13,938 nt of DNA, from NCBI GenBank assembly GCA_000310025.1, contig FN649752.1, positions 2,929,957 to 2,943,894 on the forward strand, written 5' to 3'. How positions within the stretch are numbered: position 1 is the stretch's first letter; each line of letters opens with the position of its first letter. Positions 1 to 8,860 of this stretch are shown here, one piece after another. The stretch comes from Ectocarpus siliculosus. Taxonomy: Eukaryota > Sar > Phaeophyceae > Ectocarpales > Ectocarpaceae. Below the pieces are notes generated by a model. It ran no database searches and had not been told where the DNA came from. It saw only the letters and a program-made list of their open reading frames with translations. Position numbers and translations under genes: made by a program.

Positions 1-34
<34 letters not shown>
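1..34. other. Poly-G run at the window edge
   Basis: The window opens with 34 consecutive G. Such a run at a sequence end is often a sequencing or assembly artefact, but a real homopolymer cannot be excluded. The DUR3 gene is cut off on this side, so the run may mark a contig end. Confidence 0.6.
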
Positions 35-35
<1 letters not shown>

Positions 36-44
36 CAGTTTGGT

Positions 45-74
45 TGGCGTGGTCGGGGGGTGCCTGCCACGCCA
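45..74. repeat. Inverted repeat (TGGCGTGG / CCACGCCA)
   Basis: Two perfect 8-bp arms (45-52 and 67-74) enclose a 14-nt G-rich loop. The site lies in the non-coding stretch 1-279, which would be DUR3 intron 5. Function unknown. The GGCGTGG arm resembles the stem and loop start of the small hairpins at 13523-13713. Confidence 0.5.
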
Positions 75-154
75 GCAGATGACTACAAATGATGACGAGA
101 CATCCAATTCACCTTTTGAGTGTACTTTCGAGGTTTTCCTGACGGAACAAAAAA

Positions 155-206
155 AAAGTGGCAGTCGAGGATTTAGTGTCCAAAGTAAAGTGGCAGTCGA
201 GGATTT
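155..206. repeat. Two 20-bp direct repeats, 32-bp period
   Basis: The same 20-bp sequence, beginning AAAGTGGCAG, occurs at 155-174 and 187-206, giving two units with a 32-bp period. It lies just downstream of the fifth DUR3 exon, in what should be intron. No coding signal was seen in 1-279. Confidence 0.6.
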
Positions 207-279
207 GGATTTAGTTTAGTGTACAAACGCCAGACGGCGGAAAAACGGGAAACAAAATCACACAAGAAGCCCGACCCAC

Positions 280-803
280 CTGCCGACGTATTGGTCGTCT
301 CCGGTGTAGATGACGAACACGAAGATGAGGAGGGCCACAAAGAGGACGGTGGTGTGGGTGTAGGAGGCGAGGAAGGTGGCCTTGAGCCCGCCGGCCATGG
401 TGTAGGCGATCACGCCCCACGGGATGAGGAAGGAGGCCAGGTTGAGGTCGAGCCCCGTGAGCGCGTTCACGGTGGCGGCGCCGCCGAGCAGCAGCATGGA
501 GGTCACGATGATGTTGGTCAGGAGCGCGAAGAACAGGAACACCTTGTGCGCGGTGTCGCCCCACCGGGCCTGGATGATCTCGAGGAAGGTGTGGCAGGTG
601 GGCGCTTTGCGCTTAACCTCGATGGCGAGGATGCCAAACAGCAGCACCTGGACGGTGGCGCCAGAGGCGTACCAGAACGGCCCGGAGACGCCGTAGTTGA
701 AGGCCACGTTGGACGACTGGAGGAGGGTGGCGGCCCAGGTCCACTGGGACACGATCACGGAGGCCGTGAGGCCGGTCTTGATACTACGACCGGCGGTGTT
801 GAA
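280..803 (-). CDS. DUR3: DUR3-type urea/proton symporter, exon 5 (largest; gene continues off left edge)
   Basis: This exon encodes about 174 residues of a sodium:solute-symporter-family protein of the DUR3 branch, which in plants, fungi and algae takes up urea with protons across the plasma membrane. It opens with [12 protein letters not shown], followed by [44 protein letters not shown] and a [13 protein letters not shown] segment, all closely matching my recollection of plant DUR3. About five hydrophobic spans are visible: around [42 protein letters not shown] and [12 protein letters not shown]. The acceptor is CATCAG before 803 and the donor is CAG/GTGGGT after 280. The exon enters in phase 0 and leaves after two bases of a codon. 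The remaining C-terminal transporter (several hundred residues in the family) is outside the window. No internal stops, so the gene looks intact here. Family assignment is confident; substrate is inferred from the family. Confidence 0.93.
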
Positions 804-1498
804 CTGATGATGTGGAAGGAGGGCCGATTGTTTGTTGGAACATTCCGGAGCATCAGTAAAAAGCAGGAACAGGCCGAGGAAGGGAAAATAACAAGGGAAC
901 GGCGGTCGGGCACACAACAACGTCAGAAAAGAATCGGGAAGATCGTGATGATGCGTGCACGCTTGTGATACTCGCAAGTAACATGGCAAGTGGGCGCTCA
1001 GGTACAAACTACTGCCAACTACCAGAGGCACTACTGCTGTCGTTCCTGTTGTCTGCCCTACTCTAATCTAATACCTCGATATTGTTGATGGGGAGAATAG
1101 TTCCGCCTTCAATGCCTATGCATATAACTTGCAGCAAATCAAAAATGGGAAAAACTCCACAAGGCAATGTCCGAGAGCTGCAACACCGTGCAAAGTGTAC
1201 CTTGGTGCTGGGGGGATAGGACGTGTCTACAGCAGTGCATGTCTACCTATTTTTGTCGTGCATGGACCATACCACTCACTGTTGTGCTGTTGATCACGTC
1301 TTGCACAACCATTTGCATCAACCACCACGGATGCACACATCATCGATTAGTGGCAGCCAGACGCACCTCAAAACGCCACAAGGCTAGAATAGAAAACACA
1401 GCAGCAGTGTATGCACATGATGCATATGCATTGGGCAGCAGGGGCAAACAGAGAATTTTTGACAGTAATAATATTCGTTTCTTTCTTCCTCATCTCAC
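804..1498 (-). other. DUR3: DUR3 intron 4
   Basis: The interval starts GTGAGA and ends CATCAG on the minus strand and joins exon 4 to exon 5 in phase 0. I see no other gene in it. Open frames here on either strand have no recognisable motif. Confidence 0.85.
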
Positions 1499-1554
1499 CT
1501 GCTCAGACGTGATGCTGACGCCATTGAATTTCTGGTCAAGCCACACGAGGAAGG
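1499..1554 (-). CDS. DUR3: DUR3 exon 4 (56 nt)
   Basis: A small exon with acceptor TACGCAG and donor CAG/GTGAGA. Two leading bases (CC) complete a threonine codon begun in exon 3. It then encodes FLVWLDQKFNGVSITSEQ, which corresponds to the end of the first transmembrane helix and the following loop of DUR3 (plant proteins have a FLVWLEKRY-like segment followed by SE-x-FNTAGR). The exact join to FNTAGR of exon 5 is strong support. Found by reading the minus strand between larger exons; a length-based gene finder would probably miss it. Confidence 0.88.
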
Positions 1555-2148
1555 CTGCGTAGCGCACAAGAGAGGAAGAACAACAAACAACGAACACGCA
1601 GGCAACACCACGAGAAGATCCATCCACACACACCATCGAATGGAATCGGCGGTAGTATCGCCATTCGCGCAGCACAAGCGCACAAGGGACAGAACAACGC
1701 AGTGATTATGCGCGTCAGAGATGAGTTGGGATAGCGAATGCGATACAGACGGGGGGCTTGGCGGGCGAGTGCGGCATCGGCATTATTAGGACTTTGTACG
1801 AAGTATTTAGCAGAATTATTCTTTGTGGTGTGTCGCAAATCTTCTGTGTTCTAAATACCTGTAAAAATATATATCTCACAGAGGAAGACGCGGCTGAACA
1901 ATTACTCGATCGCTTTTCAAACAAACCATACAAATGGGTGTATGTACAGCAGTATCCATCGATCGCTGCCCTGGTCGTATTGGTTCCGGTACGGTGGCCG
2001 TTCTCGGTTCGAATCCATCCGCGCACACGTGTACTATGCATACATTCGGTGTCTAAAAACGAGCAATCCACCAAGAGCTATCTAGCTCCCCCGGCTATTA
2101 CTGCTGTACCCCCCCCCCCCCACGAGAATAACCTGTACGCTTGCTCAC
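1555..2148 (-). other. DUR3: DUR3 intron 3
   Basis: It starts GTGAGC and ends TACGCAG on the minus strand and is a phase-1 intron. It contains a run of 12 C on the plus strand (about 2110-2121). No gene is visible inside. Confidence 0.82.
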
Positions 2149-2190
2149 TCGTGAAGAAGGAGAAGAAGATCCCGAAGATGAGCACGACGA
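2149..2190 (-). CDS. DUR3: DUR3 exon 3 (42-nt micro-exon)
   Basis: The exon starts after the acceptor CTCGCAG, which is the first AG downstream of a long pyrimidine-rich stretch. It ends at the donor A/GTGAGC. It supplies two bases completing a valine codon, then VVLIFGIFFSFFT, then the first base of the next codon. This is the hydrophobic first membrane helix, aligning with the GYAVILGFGAFFAVFTS-type segment of plant DUR3. The exon sits just downstream of a GGC trinucleotide run (2196-2214 region), which I place in the intron because the frame through it meets a stop with no usable AG. Confidence 0.8.
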
Positions 2191-2866
2191 CTGCGAGACC
2201 GCCGCCGCCGCCGCCGAACGCCCATCAAACGTCATTCCCAATCAATCCCGTGTGGCGCACAAAAGGGAGGGAACGAAAACAGAATAAGAATAAGTCAGTC
2301 CCACTATTGTACAGGTGGAGGAAAAAAGAGAGGCGGGCAGGAACGCGCAGGGTGGGTGGGTGCGAGAGCGGCGACACGATGAGGCACCGGTCGCACCCAC
2401 GCGGCACGTATATAATATAGATTTAGCATACATGCATAGGTTCGACGGGATATTTTCCAGCACGACGACACACGCACACAAGAGGCAGCAGAGGGGACGC
2501 CGAAAAGGCGGCGGACATGTTCTTCCTTTTTTTTGGTGCGGACGCCATGCGCCAACGTGACGACAGCATCAAAAAACGATTCACGCTTGGGAAAACGGTT
2601 CTCTCTCGTCTCCCAGCAGCCGCGAAGGGACAACACACGACGAGGTTCCAACGCGGCGGGGCCGGCACTGCTGTGTTTATACATGGCGGATGGACAAAAC
2701 GCAGCGTGCACCCAAACGTGTAACTGGATATTGCGCACGAAATCGTTCGACCGAAGAAGCAAAATCCAAATCCACCTCTGCTGCACGTTGCTTCGGACAC
2801 ACCAGCTTTCAACAAAAAGACAGCGCTACGCGGCAGTTGGTTCTCACGCAGCTAGACAGCCCTTAC
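2191..2866 (-). other. DUR3: DUR3 intron 2
   Basis: It starts GTAAGG and ends CTCGCAG on the minus strand and is a phase-1 intron. Its 3' end has a GGC repeat and a pyrimidine-rich tract. No gene is recognised inside. Confidence 0.78.
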
Positions 2867-2915
2867 CGTATCCCACGGCCTCGCTGAGGGGCGGCTCTCC
2901 TCCGAAAAAGGAGTC
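2867..2915 (-). CDS. DUR3: DUR3 exon 2 (49-nt micro-exon)
   Basis: The acceptor is CCGCAG and the donor is TACG/GTAAGG. It encodes DSFFGGEPPLSEAVGY plus the first base of a valine codon. This matches the N-terminal SSFFGG...GVGY element of plant DUR3 in content and order, directly before the first membrane helix. Phase 0 on entry and phase 1 on exit agree with exons 1 and 3. Confidence 0.82.
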
Positions 2916-4096
2916 CTGCGGTTTCGTAAACGCGACAGCAGCAGACGAGGTGGGGTCTGAATTTTCAGGCGTTTGTTACAGGTAAAACAATCGCATCGCT
3001 CTATTCGGGAGAGAGCCGAGCTCCGGCTTCGATTCGAGGCGGGGAACGACCGGCTAGACGCGAAAACAAAATGAGGGTCTGAAAGCATTACATGTACGTC
3101 AATCGCCTCGATCCATCCCTCTCTCCGTGTACCCAACAACAGCAATAATAGCTGAGAAAGTGCGCGAAAAAGCTTCTTCATCGGGGCTTGTGTGTGTTTT
3201 TTTTTTTTAGTTTACTTCATATGAGAGTTAGAGTTCACAGCAACAGCAGTAGTGCCGTTTACTCCAACCCGTGGATACACAGAAGAGCCCTTCTCTACCC
3301 TCCCCTTCTTCTGCCGTACTTTGCCCTCGATTTTTGCGATAAGACTTCAGCACGCTCTTCCCTCTGTGTACACACGAACGAGCGCCATCCACTAGGCCAG
3401 GAGCGGAAGCGAGAGAGAAACTTAACTTTGCAAGAAAAGCTCGCTTACGCCAATCCCCCTAACCTGACCTAGGCTATAAGGTGTCGAAGATACCAACTAG
3501 ACCACCGGGGCGACCGGTTGCATTTACGTCAGAGGCTAAAAAACTGCATGTAGTTTCCCAATTTGCCAAAGTCACCCAAGAGCGCGAGAGCATCGCGTGG
3601 GCAGCATCGACTGCCGGAACTGCCTAGGACGCGTATTTGTCAGCTCTCGCTCGTGGCGAGTTATAGTTTCATTCCACGGCGGGGGGGAGGAGATACATGA
3701 CGAATTTCTTCATACACGACACATACATGCATGAGGAACGTCAACTGCCGCCACTCAACGGCAGTGAACCAACTGCTGGATCCTACCCCACCCATGAACT
3801 ATGAAGACGGCACTGGATGTAGCTGGCGTAGGATGGATCCATGCAGGCAGCGCAGCAGTACCGTGCTGCCCGCGCTCGAGGGGGGCGAGGCCCCGCACGG
3901 CACTGCTGCTCTTGCGCGCCCATCGAGAGAACAATTTAAATCAGCAGCAGAGTAGCTCGCTGCCAAAAAAAGCGGCATGCACGCATAGATTTCCGTAAGT
4001 GTAGTGCGCTGCTCTCATGAGACATTGCGATTACCCCCTCATCGACCTCTGCTGCTGCTGTGTGCTTTCTCCGCACGAGCAACGGAGGGCACTGAC
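2916..4096 (-). other. DUR3: DUR3 intron 1
   Basis: It starts GTCAGT and ends CCGCAG on the minus strand. The 1.2 kb holds no gene I can support. A tRNA-like A-box motif occurs on the minus strand at 3489-3504, but no matching T-arm follows. Confidence 0.7.
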
Positions 4097-4129
4097 CTGG
4101 TCAATGTAGTCCTCAGGGACGGAAGTCAT
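4097..4129 (-). CDS. DUR3: DUR3 exon 1 with start codon
   Basis: An ATG at 4129-4127 with A-rich upstream context begins MTSVPEDYIDQ, followed by a consensus donor CAG/GTCAGT. Phase 0 at its end fits exon 2. N-termini of DUR3 proteins are short and variable before the SSFFGG-like segment, so sequence similarity cannot prove this exon. The start, donor and phase together make it the best candidate seen. A different or additional non-coding first exon is possible. Confidence 0.68.
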
Positions 4130-4985
4130 GGTTTTGCTTGGTAGTCTGCTGTGAAGAGCAAACAGAAAGTGAGAAGAAGGGGGGGCGGGAGGGTGAGGGA
4201 GGTGGTGGACCCTAGGATGACGGTCAAATATGATCTATCGTGCATGACGTAACCGTTCAGCACAAGAGGACAGGAAAATGAGAAAATATGACGTCATTGT
4301 TGAACCTGCCGCACAGATGTTTTTGGGAAGAGCCGAGAAATCGAGAACACAATGCGCACCACGGACGCATCCTGACAGCACTTCAGACAACGGCAGTTGT
4401 TGCACGGTCCGAACTTGTGCCATGCCTACCATATGGTGTTTTTGTACTGGCAGCACTCCAGACAGCTGTACGCTGTAGTCGACAAACATTCATTTTGGTA
4501 AAGTGTCGGACAAGCGGGGATGATGCTGCTGTAGTCGAATGTAATGTGGGTAGTCTAGTTCACGGGTAGTTCAGTTTTGTGCACTTAATTTACGTGTTCT
4601 TTAGATCTTCTACTGCTGATGGCTCTTCTACTGCTGTAGCATTTTTGTGACCACGGACCGCGTCTTTGCGATATTTTGTCGTTGTATGCATATGTCGCAA
4701 GCATCTCTGTGGTTCCTTCTACTTTCCCCCCAGCTCAGACGTGATTGTTTCTCTCTCCTCCTGTTGTCGTTGTACAACTTTCCGCAAAATTACATGAACC
4801 CGGTCTTCACGCTCGGAGCCGCATTCACGTTTAGACTGAGGGGGGGGGGGCGTTGCCCGTTTATGCTCTGCTGGTGTGCTCTTGGTGAAACGTTGAAATC
4901 CAGCAAGAAAAACCTGTGCCCTCGGAAAGGGGCAATTGGCGTGCAAATGAGAACAAGAACCCCGGTCTACATATATATATATATA
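4130..4985. promoter_or_regulatory. DUR3 upstream region (no gene seen)
   Basis: About 0.86 kb separates the proposed DUR3 start from the retroelement edge. No recognisable coding sequence was found. A diverged short duplication (around 4371-4394 and 4447-4470), a TCTTCTACTGCTG doublet (4606-4618 and 4624-4636), a G-run (about 4842-4850) and a TA microsatellite (about 4971-4986) are the visible structures. The DUR3 promoter is expected here by position only; no core element could be assigned. Confidence 0.4.
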
Positions 4986-5018
4986 TCCTGTCTGCATATT
5001 TATTTATGGAGATGGGCA
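4986..5018. repeat. Outer 33-bp direct repeat, left copy
   Basis: These 33 bp (starting TCCTGTCTGCAT, ending GATGGGCA) recur exactly at 13150-13182. The two copies lie outside the two 263-bp repeats in direct orientation. Thirteen bases (5019-5031) separate this copy from the 263-bp repeat, while the right copy abuts and overlaps its repeat by TCCT. It may be a long target-site duplication or the remains of a tandem repeat that existed before insertion. Confidence 0.9.
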
Positions 5019-5031
5019 TGGGAGGGCGGGA

Positions 5032-5294
5032 TTTTCTAAACTGCCGCCGCTACTGCGTAAGGCGGCTGCTGCTGTCCTTCCGTTGCCTCACGCGCTCTGT
5101 AGCTGTCACACGTTACCCGACTTCACTACAGCCCCTGCGTGGACTCGATCACGGAATGACACCCCCAACTATAGAGTAATAATTCCAAACGCCGTGACCC
5201 TGGGTTTCCGGTAGAAAATGAAGCCAAATTCTAATTCGACTGTTACAAAATAAACACCAGTTTATTCTATCTGCTTCGACGAACAAACCTTCCT
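5032..5294 (-). repeat. 263-bp terminal direct repeat, 3' copy
   Basis: It matches 12891-13153 over 263 bp with one difference (C at 5111 against T at 12970). It begins TTTTCTAAAC and ends AAACCTTCCT on the plus strand. It contains a GCCGCC/GGCGGC hairpin (5043-5048 with 5061-5066) and AATAAA-like motifs on both strands (around 5249-5254 and 5263-5268). It lies 280 bp past the recombinase stop, so the copy in this position could carry the RNA 3' end, but no processing site is proven. Confidence 0.95.
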
Positions 5295-5335
5295 TTTATT
5301 TTGTGTTCTTTCGAATTGCTTCATTATTTCTTCGG
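5208..5335. repeat. Imperfect inverted repeat spanning the inner border of the 3' terminal repeat
   Basis: The left arm 5208-5254 lies inside the 263-bp repeat and the right arm 5295-5335 lies just outside it, starting at the border. Shared blocks read, on the left-arm strand, ATGAAGC, AATTCGA and AAAATAAA, in that order, with small gaps. The loop is 40 nt. In DIRS elements, internal sequences complementary to the termini guide circle formation; whether this pair does so is inference. Confidence 0.6.
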
Positions 5336-5574
5336 TTTCTAGGCTACGTGTTGGGGAGAGAGACGCACGAAACGCTCATCGTCTCTCCGGCCGCGTTAGC
5401 TGCAAAGGCCGGCGTCAACTCTTACAAATCCATCTCTCTCCCCACAAATACTAGCCGGGGGCTTACGACTGCAAACGCAGGAGTCCCAAAAACTGACCAA
5501 GTCCTCAAATGGTAGACACCATTCTACAACACCCACATCGAGGTCAGTTTCTGGACGACTACCGAATAAGTCAA
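5295..5574 (-). other. 3' untranslated region between recombinase and terminal repeat
   Basis: No coding sequence is seen. In the sense orientation it runs from the recombinase TAG to the 263-bp repeat and ends with an AAAATAAA motif at the repeat border. The part next to the repeat is the right arm of the inverted repeat. Confidence 0.6.
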
Positions 5575-6657
5575 CTATCCGTTCCCCCAGACGGTCCCCT
5601 CCCCCGGCTGTCTCGATACGATCCTACTGCCGTCTGTAAGTTTCCGTGACACTCGCCGCGAATCCTCTACATTGTTTCGCGCGTACGGCTTGTATGCATC
5701 CGACCTCCACTTCCCTTCTCTCTGAATCACTCGTTCTGCGATGTCTCCGCCCGATGCAAGAGCCGTCGCGCCTCCAATTCGCAACGAGTGCAACGCGTAC
5801 TCCTGGGGGTTACGCCCCGACTTCGCAACCACTTCTCTGACTGCACGGAGGGCAGCACTATACCTCGCTACTCTCACAGCTCTTCCACTACGGTACGAAG
5901 CTAGCGGTGCGGAGTCAGGCAACGTCGCATGACACGATAACAGCTCCACCACAAGAGCCACCGCGCCGCCGCGTGCTCTCACACCTGACTGCGGTCCGGT
6001 GACTTCGTCTCGCGTACGAACCCGTATGTTTCCTTTCTGCTCTTGATCGGCCTTGTGCCCTCTAAACCTCATTTCGACACGGTCTGCTCGACGATATTGA
6101 CTAAAGACTAATTGCGTCTCGCCAGCAAACAATGCTACATCCGCCCGCGTAAGACAGTGTGCCTCATGCACCCTGCCCGCATCGTTCGCGAACACCTCAT
6201 CAGACCGTGTGATGAAGAGATAGGACAAGCACAGACACAGCCACATCACTCTGCCCCCTTCCCCCCAGTTCTGGCTTGCGCTTTCCCCGTCCAGCAGCAT
6301 ACGCCAAGACACAGGCAGACGCACACGGCGTACCGTCCCCATAGCCACGTGGTTCCTCGCAATCCCCCTTAGCGCACATTTCAACATCGGAGACGACAAG
6401 TCGAGCTCGACAGAAGCTTCCAGCCTATGAAAATGTTGTACAGCCGTGAGTTTTCCGGATATTGTACTCGCTAGATTACCCTCAGACTCGAAACACCAGG
6501 CTACGAAGTCTATCAACTCCCAGACATGAAGGTCCCCGGCACGTTGCCCTAGGAACTTGGGCTTCTCCGTCAGCCTCCGAAACGTGCACCAAGAGTTGAA
6601 GCCTGACGTGTAAGTCCTTCTAGACGAAGACGCAACTGAATGCTCGACGAGCTGCAT
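5575..6657 (-). CDS. Tyrosine recombinase (YR) of the DIRS-like element
   Basis: A 360-residue protein that should carry out strand exchange to insert the circular DNA copy of the element, acting in the nucleus. The N-terminal part (about 8-100) resembles a SAM-like DNA-binding core domain, opening HSVASSSRRTYTSGF. The catalytic part shows the first arginine in FITRSDE (R151), an HKADQ segment (201-205) in the position of the conserved lysine region, the H-x-x-R box HSLRIGGATALA (H290, R293), and GKWRSDAYKPYAR (W317, with Y325 or Y322 as nucleophile). The full set R, H-x-x-R, W/H, Y is therefore visible. It starts at a true ATG and overlaps the displaced pol tail by 88 nt in another frame, a usual arrangement for DIRS elements. 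The length suits the family and no lesion was seen. Confidence 0.93.
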   Translation of the reverse strand: MQLVEHSVASSSRRTYTSGFNSWCTFRRLTEKPKFLGQRAGDLHVWELIDFVAWCFESEGNLASTISGKLTAVQHFHRLEASVELDLSSPMLKCALRGIARNHVAMGTVRRVRLPVSWRMLLDGESASQNWGEGGRVMWLCLCLSYLFITRSDEVFANDAGRVHEAHCLTRADVALFAGETQLVFSQYRRADRVEMRFRGHKADQEQKGNIRVRTRDEVTGPQSGVRARGGAVALVVELLSCHATLPDSAPLASYRSGRAVRVARYSAALRAVREVVAKSGRNPQEYALHSLRIGGATALASGGDIAERVIQREGKWRSDAYKPYARNNVEDSRRVSRKLTDGSRIVSRQPGEGTVWGNG

Positions 6658-6823
6658 GCCAAGACGTCGGTAACAAAGTCCCGTCCTGCCTGTCCCAGGT
6701 CCTGAACCTGCCAGTCGATATCCGGTCGGAACGCGCGCAAGTTTGAGGCAATGCTATCGTGGTTCCACCGAGAGATGCCGTCTGCCAGTGTATTAGAGAT
6801 GCCTTTCACGTGACGCGCGCGCG
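6570..6823 (-). pseudogene. RNase H C-terminal tail in a shifted frame
   Basis: This frame carries RHVKGISNTLADGISRW, the last conserved RNase H block of DIRS RT proteins, including the acidic residue in LADGISRW. It should follow ...GWCFRA of the upstream pol frame. The shift falls in a CG dinucleotide run (6814-6823, five CG units), and a two-base difference in that run accounts for it. The tail continues about 60 residues and ends at 6570 inside the recombinase gene. It could be a mutation, an assembly slip or a recoding site. No canonical minus-1 slippery heptamer was found, which favours an indel. Confidence 0.8.
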
Positions 6824-8860
6824 GAAACACCACCCGCTTCGCATCTCTAAACATCCTAGAATACGCATTAGCGCTCCCGACCTCGGCTCTCTAGGTCCCC
6901 TGCAACGGTTACACCAATGGATGGAGCTCATGTTGTCTCCACGAAGCAAAACGCTTTGACCAGGATACTCGGGTGTAGAGTCTGCGTCTACCGTGAAAGC
7001 CCACGCTGTAACGACCATCCCCAACAGCTCGAGGACGTTGATGCTTAAGTCGTCTCTACCGACTGCCTTGCGACGCAGCCGTTGTCGGACATCATCCGAG
7101 AAATCCATTCGCCAGTATTGCCCCGATTCTAAGCAGTATCCTCCCATGGCGTCCCCACTCGCGTCACTCCACAGCGTTCGAGAGTGAGGTTGCAGATACA
7201 TGCTGTAAAGCGGCATCTCTAGCCTACCCTCGCCGTGAAGGCCGCTGGCCTCTGCTAGCATCATACGCCAGAACGACGCGTCGGCGCGGAACTCGGGACC
7301 CAGAGAAATGACCCGTTTCGATGGGCCCTGGCGTACTCCCCCCTTCGAGCCGATGTACTTCTCTTCCCACGGTTGGGAGGGGGGCATACCCAACTGGTTG
7401 AGCATGCGTCGCACAAAGAACTTTCCAGGGCGAACAACCACACACACGTGCAACAGCTTCCCCATCAGCGACCGCACTTCGGTCTCCGACGCGCTACGAC
7501 GAACTACCCATCCTTCAAGCGCCTCACGCAACGTCGCTAACTTTTGTTGAGGAAGAGAAATCGACATAGCCTTCGTGTCTATTACCCAACCCAACACTTC
7601 CATGCTCGCCTCCCACGACGTAAGTTTGCTAGCTGAAAATAGTGGTGGGAAACCGTGGGGTCTGTCACCGAAGAGTCGAAAGTGGTCAGAAACGAGAGAT
7701 TCGGAAGAGATCACACAACGGTCACCGCGGGGGTGGGACCAGTGCACTTCTACCCCTATAACATCGTCCACATACGCCCGCGCGAAAAACGGGTCGTCTA
7801 CTCCTCCACCGGAACCGGGTGGGATTGCACACGCCGCTGGCAGCATCGTTTGAACTTCTGCTGATTCCACCACCGAAATATGTGCGGTAGCAAGCCGCCC
7901 TTGCGGCGTCGGCGTTGCGTTTGCGGCTGATGTTTTGTTGTGGGAGTGCTCAATCGCTGCTGTGCACAGGCAAAAATACGGGGGGCTGAGGTTCCATCCA
8001 AACTGCAGTTGCCTGTCTACAACGAGCGTGCCTCCAAACACGTATCCGAACTTCGGGGAGTGCGCTCGCTCTACAGATACTTGCCGAAACGCGTCTTTGG
8101 AATCGACTTTAGCAATCAGAATTGTGGGGGTGTCTCCATGGGCGTCACGCACAAACTTTCCATGCAGGTACAGCACGCGCCAAACTACATCACGCAATAC
8201 GTGGCCCAGTTTGCAGACCGGTGCCACGGAAGTGTTGGTATCGTCGTTTACACCCGAAAATCGGAGATCGTTGATAATCCTAGCTTTCTTGGTGTTCACT
8301 ACTACTCCCAATGGAGACAAGCGTAGGCCGGGAATCTGGTATGCCGCTGATCTGGGAAACACGAATGCACGCCCGTACCGGACGTCCTCCTTGATTTTTT
8401 TCTGAATGAGGTCCGTATGCTGTGAAACAGATGCATGGTTACCGTACGCGAGAGCTTCATCTACGTCACCGCCTGCTGCTATCTGCACCGGGACACCTCT
8501 AGACACAATCCGCACCAGAAGATCGATGGAGGGGAACTGTTTTACCCCACCAAACCATTGACGCACGCTACGTGGGTCTGCTTGCGGCACGGGCAGTATT
8601 GTTTCGAGTTGCGACATGGAATCGAAGTCCCCTGCATGACTAAGAAGGAAAGCAAGGCTAACGTCCTCTACGCGACTCAACGCTTTCCTCGCTGATTCGC
8701 CCCCCCTCGCGGCAATTAGTTCGTCCACCGCATGTCCATAAACACACACGTCGGCATCCACACCTGCTGATAGCCCTGGGGCCAACCTCGTGTAGACCGG
8801 CGTGCTGCCGTTCAGTTTAGCAGCATGTGCGCTGCCATCCGAGGTAGGCCCCCCCGCCAC
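6806..8860 (-). CDS. Reverse transcriptase-RNase H (pol), in frame with gag behind an amber stop
   Basis: This copies element RNA into DNA and degrades the RNA strand. Counting from a GTG at 8860 there are 684 residues. RT motifs: KARIINDLRFS (about 192-202), KVDSKDAFRQV with D253, LQFGWNLSPPYFC (285-297), YVDD at 363-366. RNase H motifs: WSDASGD (D566), NVLELLG (E611), RGDNMSS (D642). The last block lies in another frame (6570-6823), so the uninterrupted frame lacks the end of RNase H. There is no ATG at its beginning; the first in-frame ATG is residue 82 (8617). The reading frame is identical to gag, with only TAG at 8881-8879 between them, so expression as a Gag-Pol readthrough product is plausible. 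DIRS family assignment comes from the paired recombinase. No methylase domain seen. Confidence 0.92.
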   Translation of the reverse strand: MAGGPTSDGSAHAAKLNGSTPVYTRLAPGLSAGVDADVCVYGHAVDELIAARGGESARKALSRVEDVSLAFLLSHAGDFDSMSQLETILPVPQADPRSVRQWFGGVKQFPSIDLLVRIVSRGVPVQIAAGGDVDEALAYGNHASVSQHTDLIQKKIKEDVRYGRAFVFPRSAAYQIPGLRLSPLGVVVNTKKARIINDLRFSGVNDDTNTSVAPVCKLGHVLRDVVWRVLYLHGKFVRDAHGDTPTILIAKVDSKDAFRQVSVERAHSPKFGYVFGGTLVVDRQLQFGWNLSPPYFCLCTAAIEHSHNKTSAANATPTPQGRLATAHISVVESAEVQTMLPAACAIPPGSGGGVDDPFFARAYVDDVIGVEVHWSHPRGDRCVISSESLVSDHFRLFGDRPHGFPPLFSASKLTSWEASMEVLGWVIDTKAMSISLPQQKLATLREALEGWVVRRSASETEVRSLMGKLLHVCVVVRPGKFFVRRMLNQLGMPPSQPWEEKYIGSKGGVRQGPSKRVISLGPEFRADASFWRMMLAEASGLHGEGRLEMPLYSMYLQPHSRTLWSDASGDAMGGYCLESGQYWRMDFSDDVRQRLRRKAVGRDDLSINVLELLGMVVTAWAFTVDADSTPEYPGQSVLLRGDNMSSIHWCNRCRGPREPRSGALMRILGCLEMRSGWCFRARVT

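Noticed and set aside
219-968. Long plus-strand frame over the DUR3 exon, opening MYKRQ
   Set aside because: It is antisense to the DUR3 exon and low-complexity Glu/Gly-rich. The MYKRQ start recalls adapter-derived artefact peptides, but the DNA is not the transposase mosaic end.
2006-2015. Perfect B-box-like GGTTCGAATCC
   Set aside because: The flanking T stem does not pair and no A box lies upstream, so no tRNA or SINE is supported.
3489-3504. tRNA-like A box (TGGTCTAGTTGGTATC) on the minus strand
   Set aside because: No anticodon stem and no T-arm (GGTTCRANNCC) follow within tRNA distance; it lies inside DUR3 intron 1.
7940-8405. Plus-strand frames opposite pol
   Set aside because: They are shadows of the reverse transcriptase gene with no recognisable motifs.
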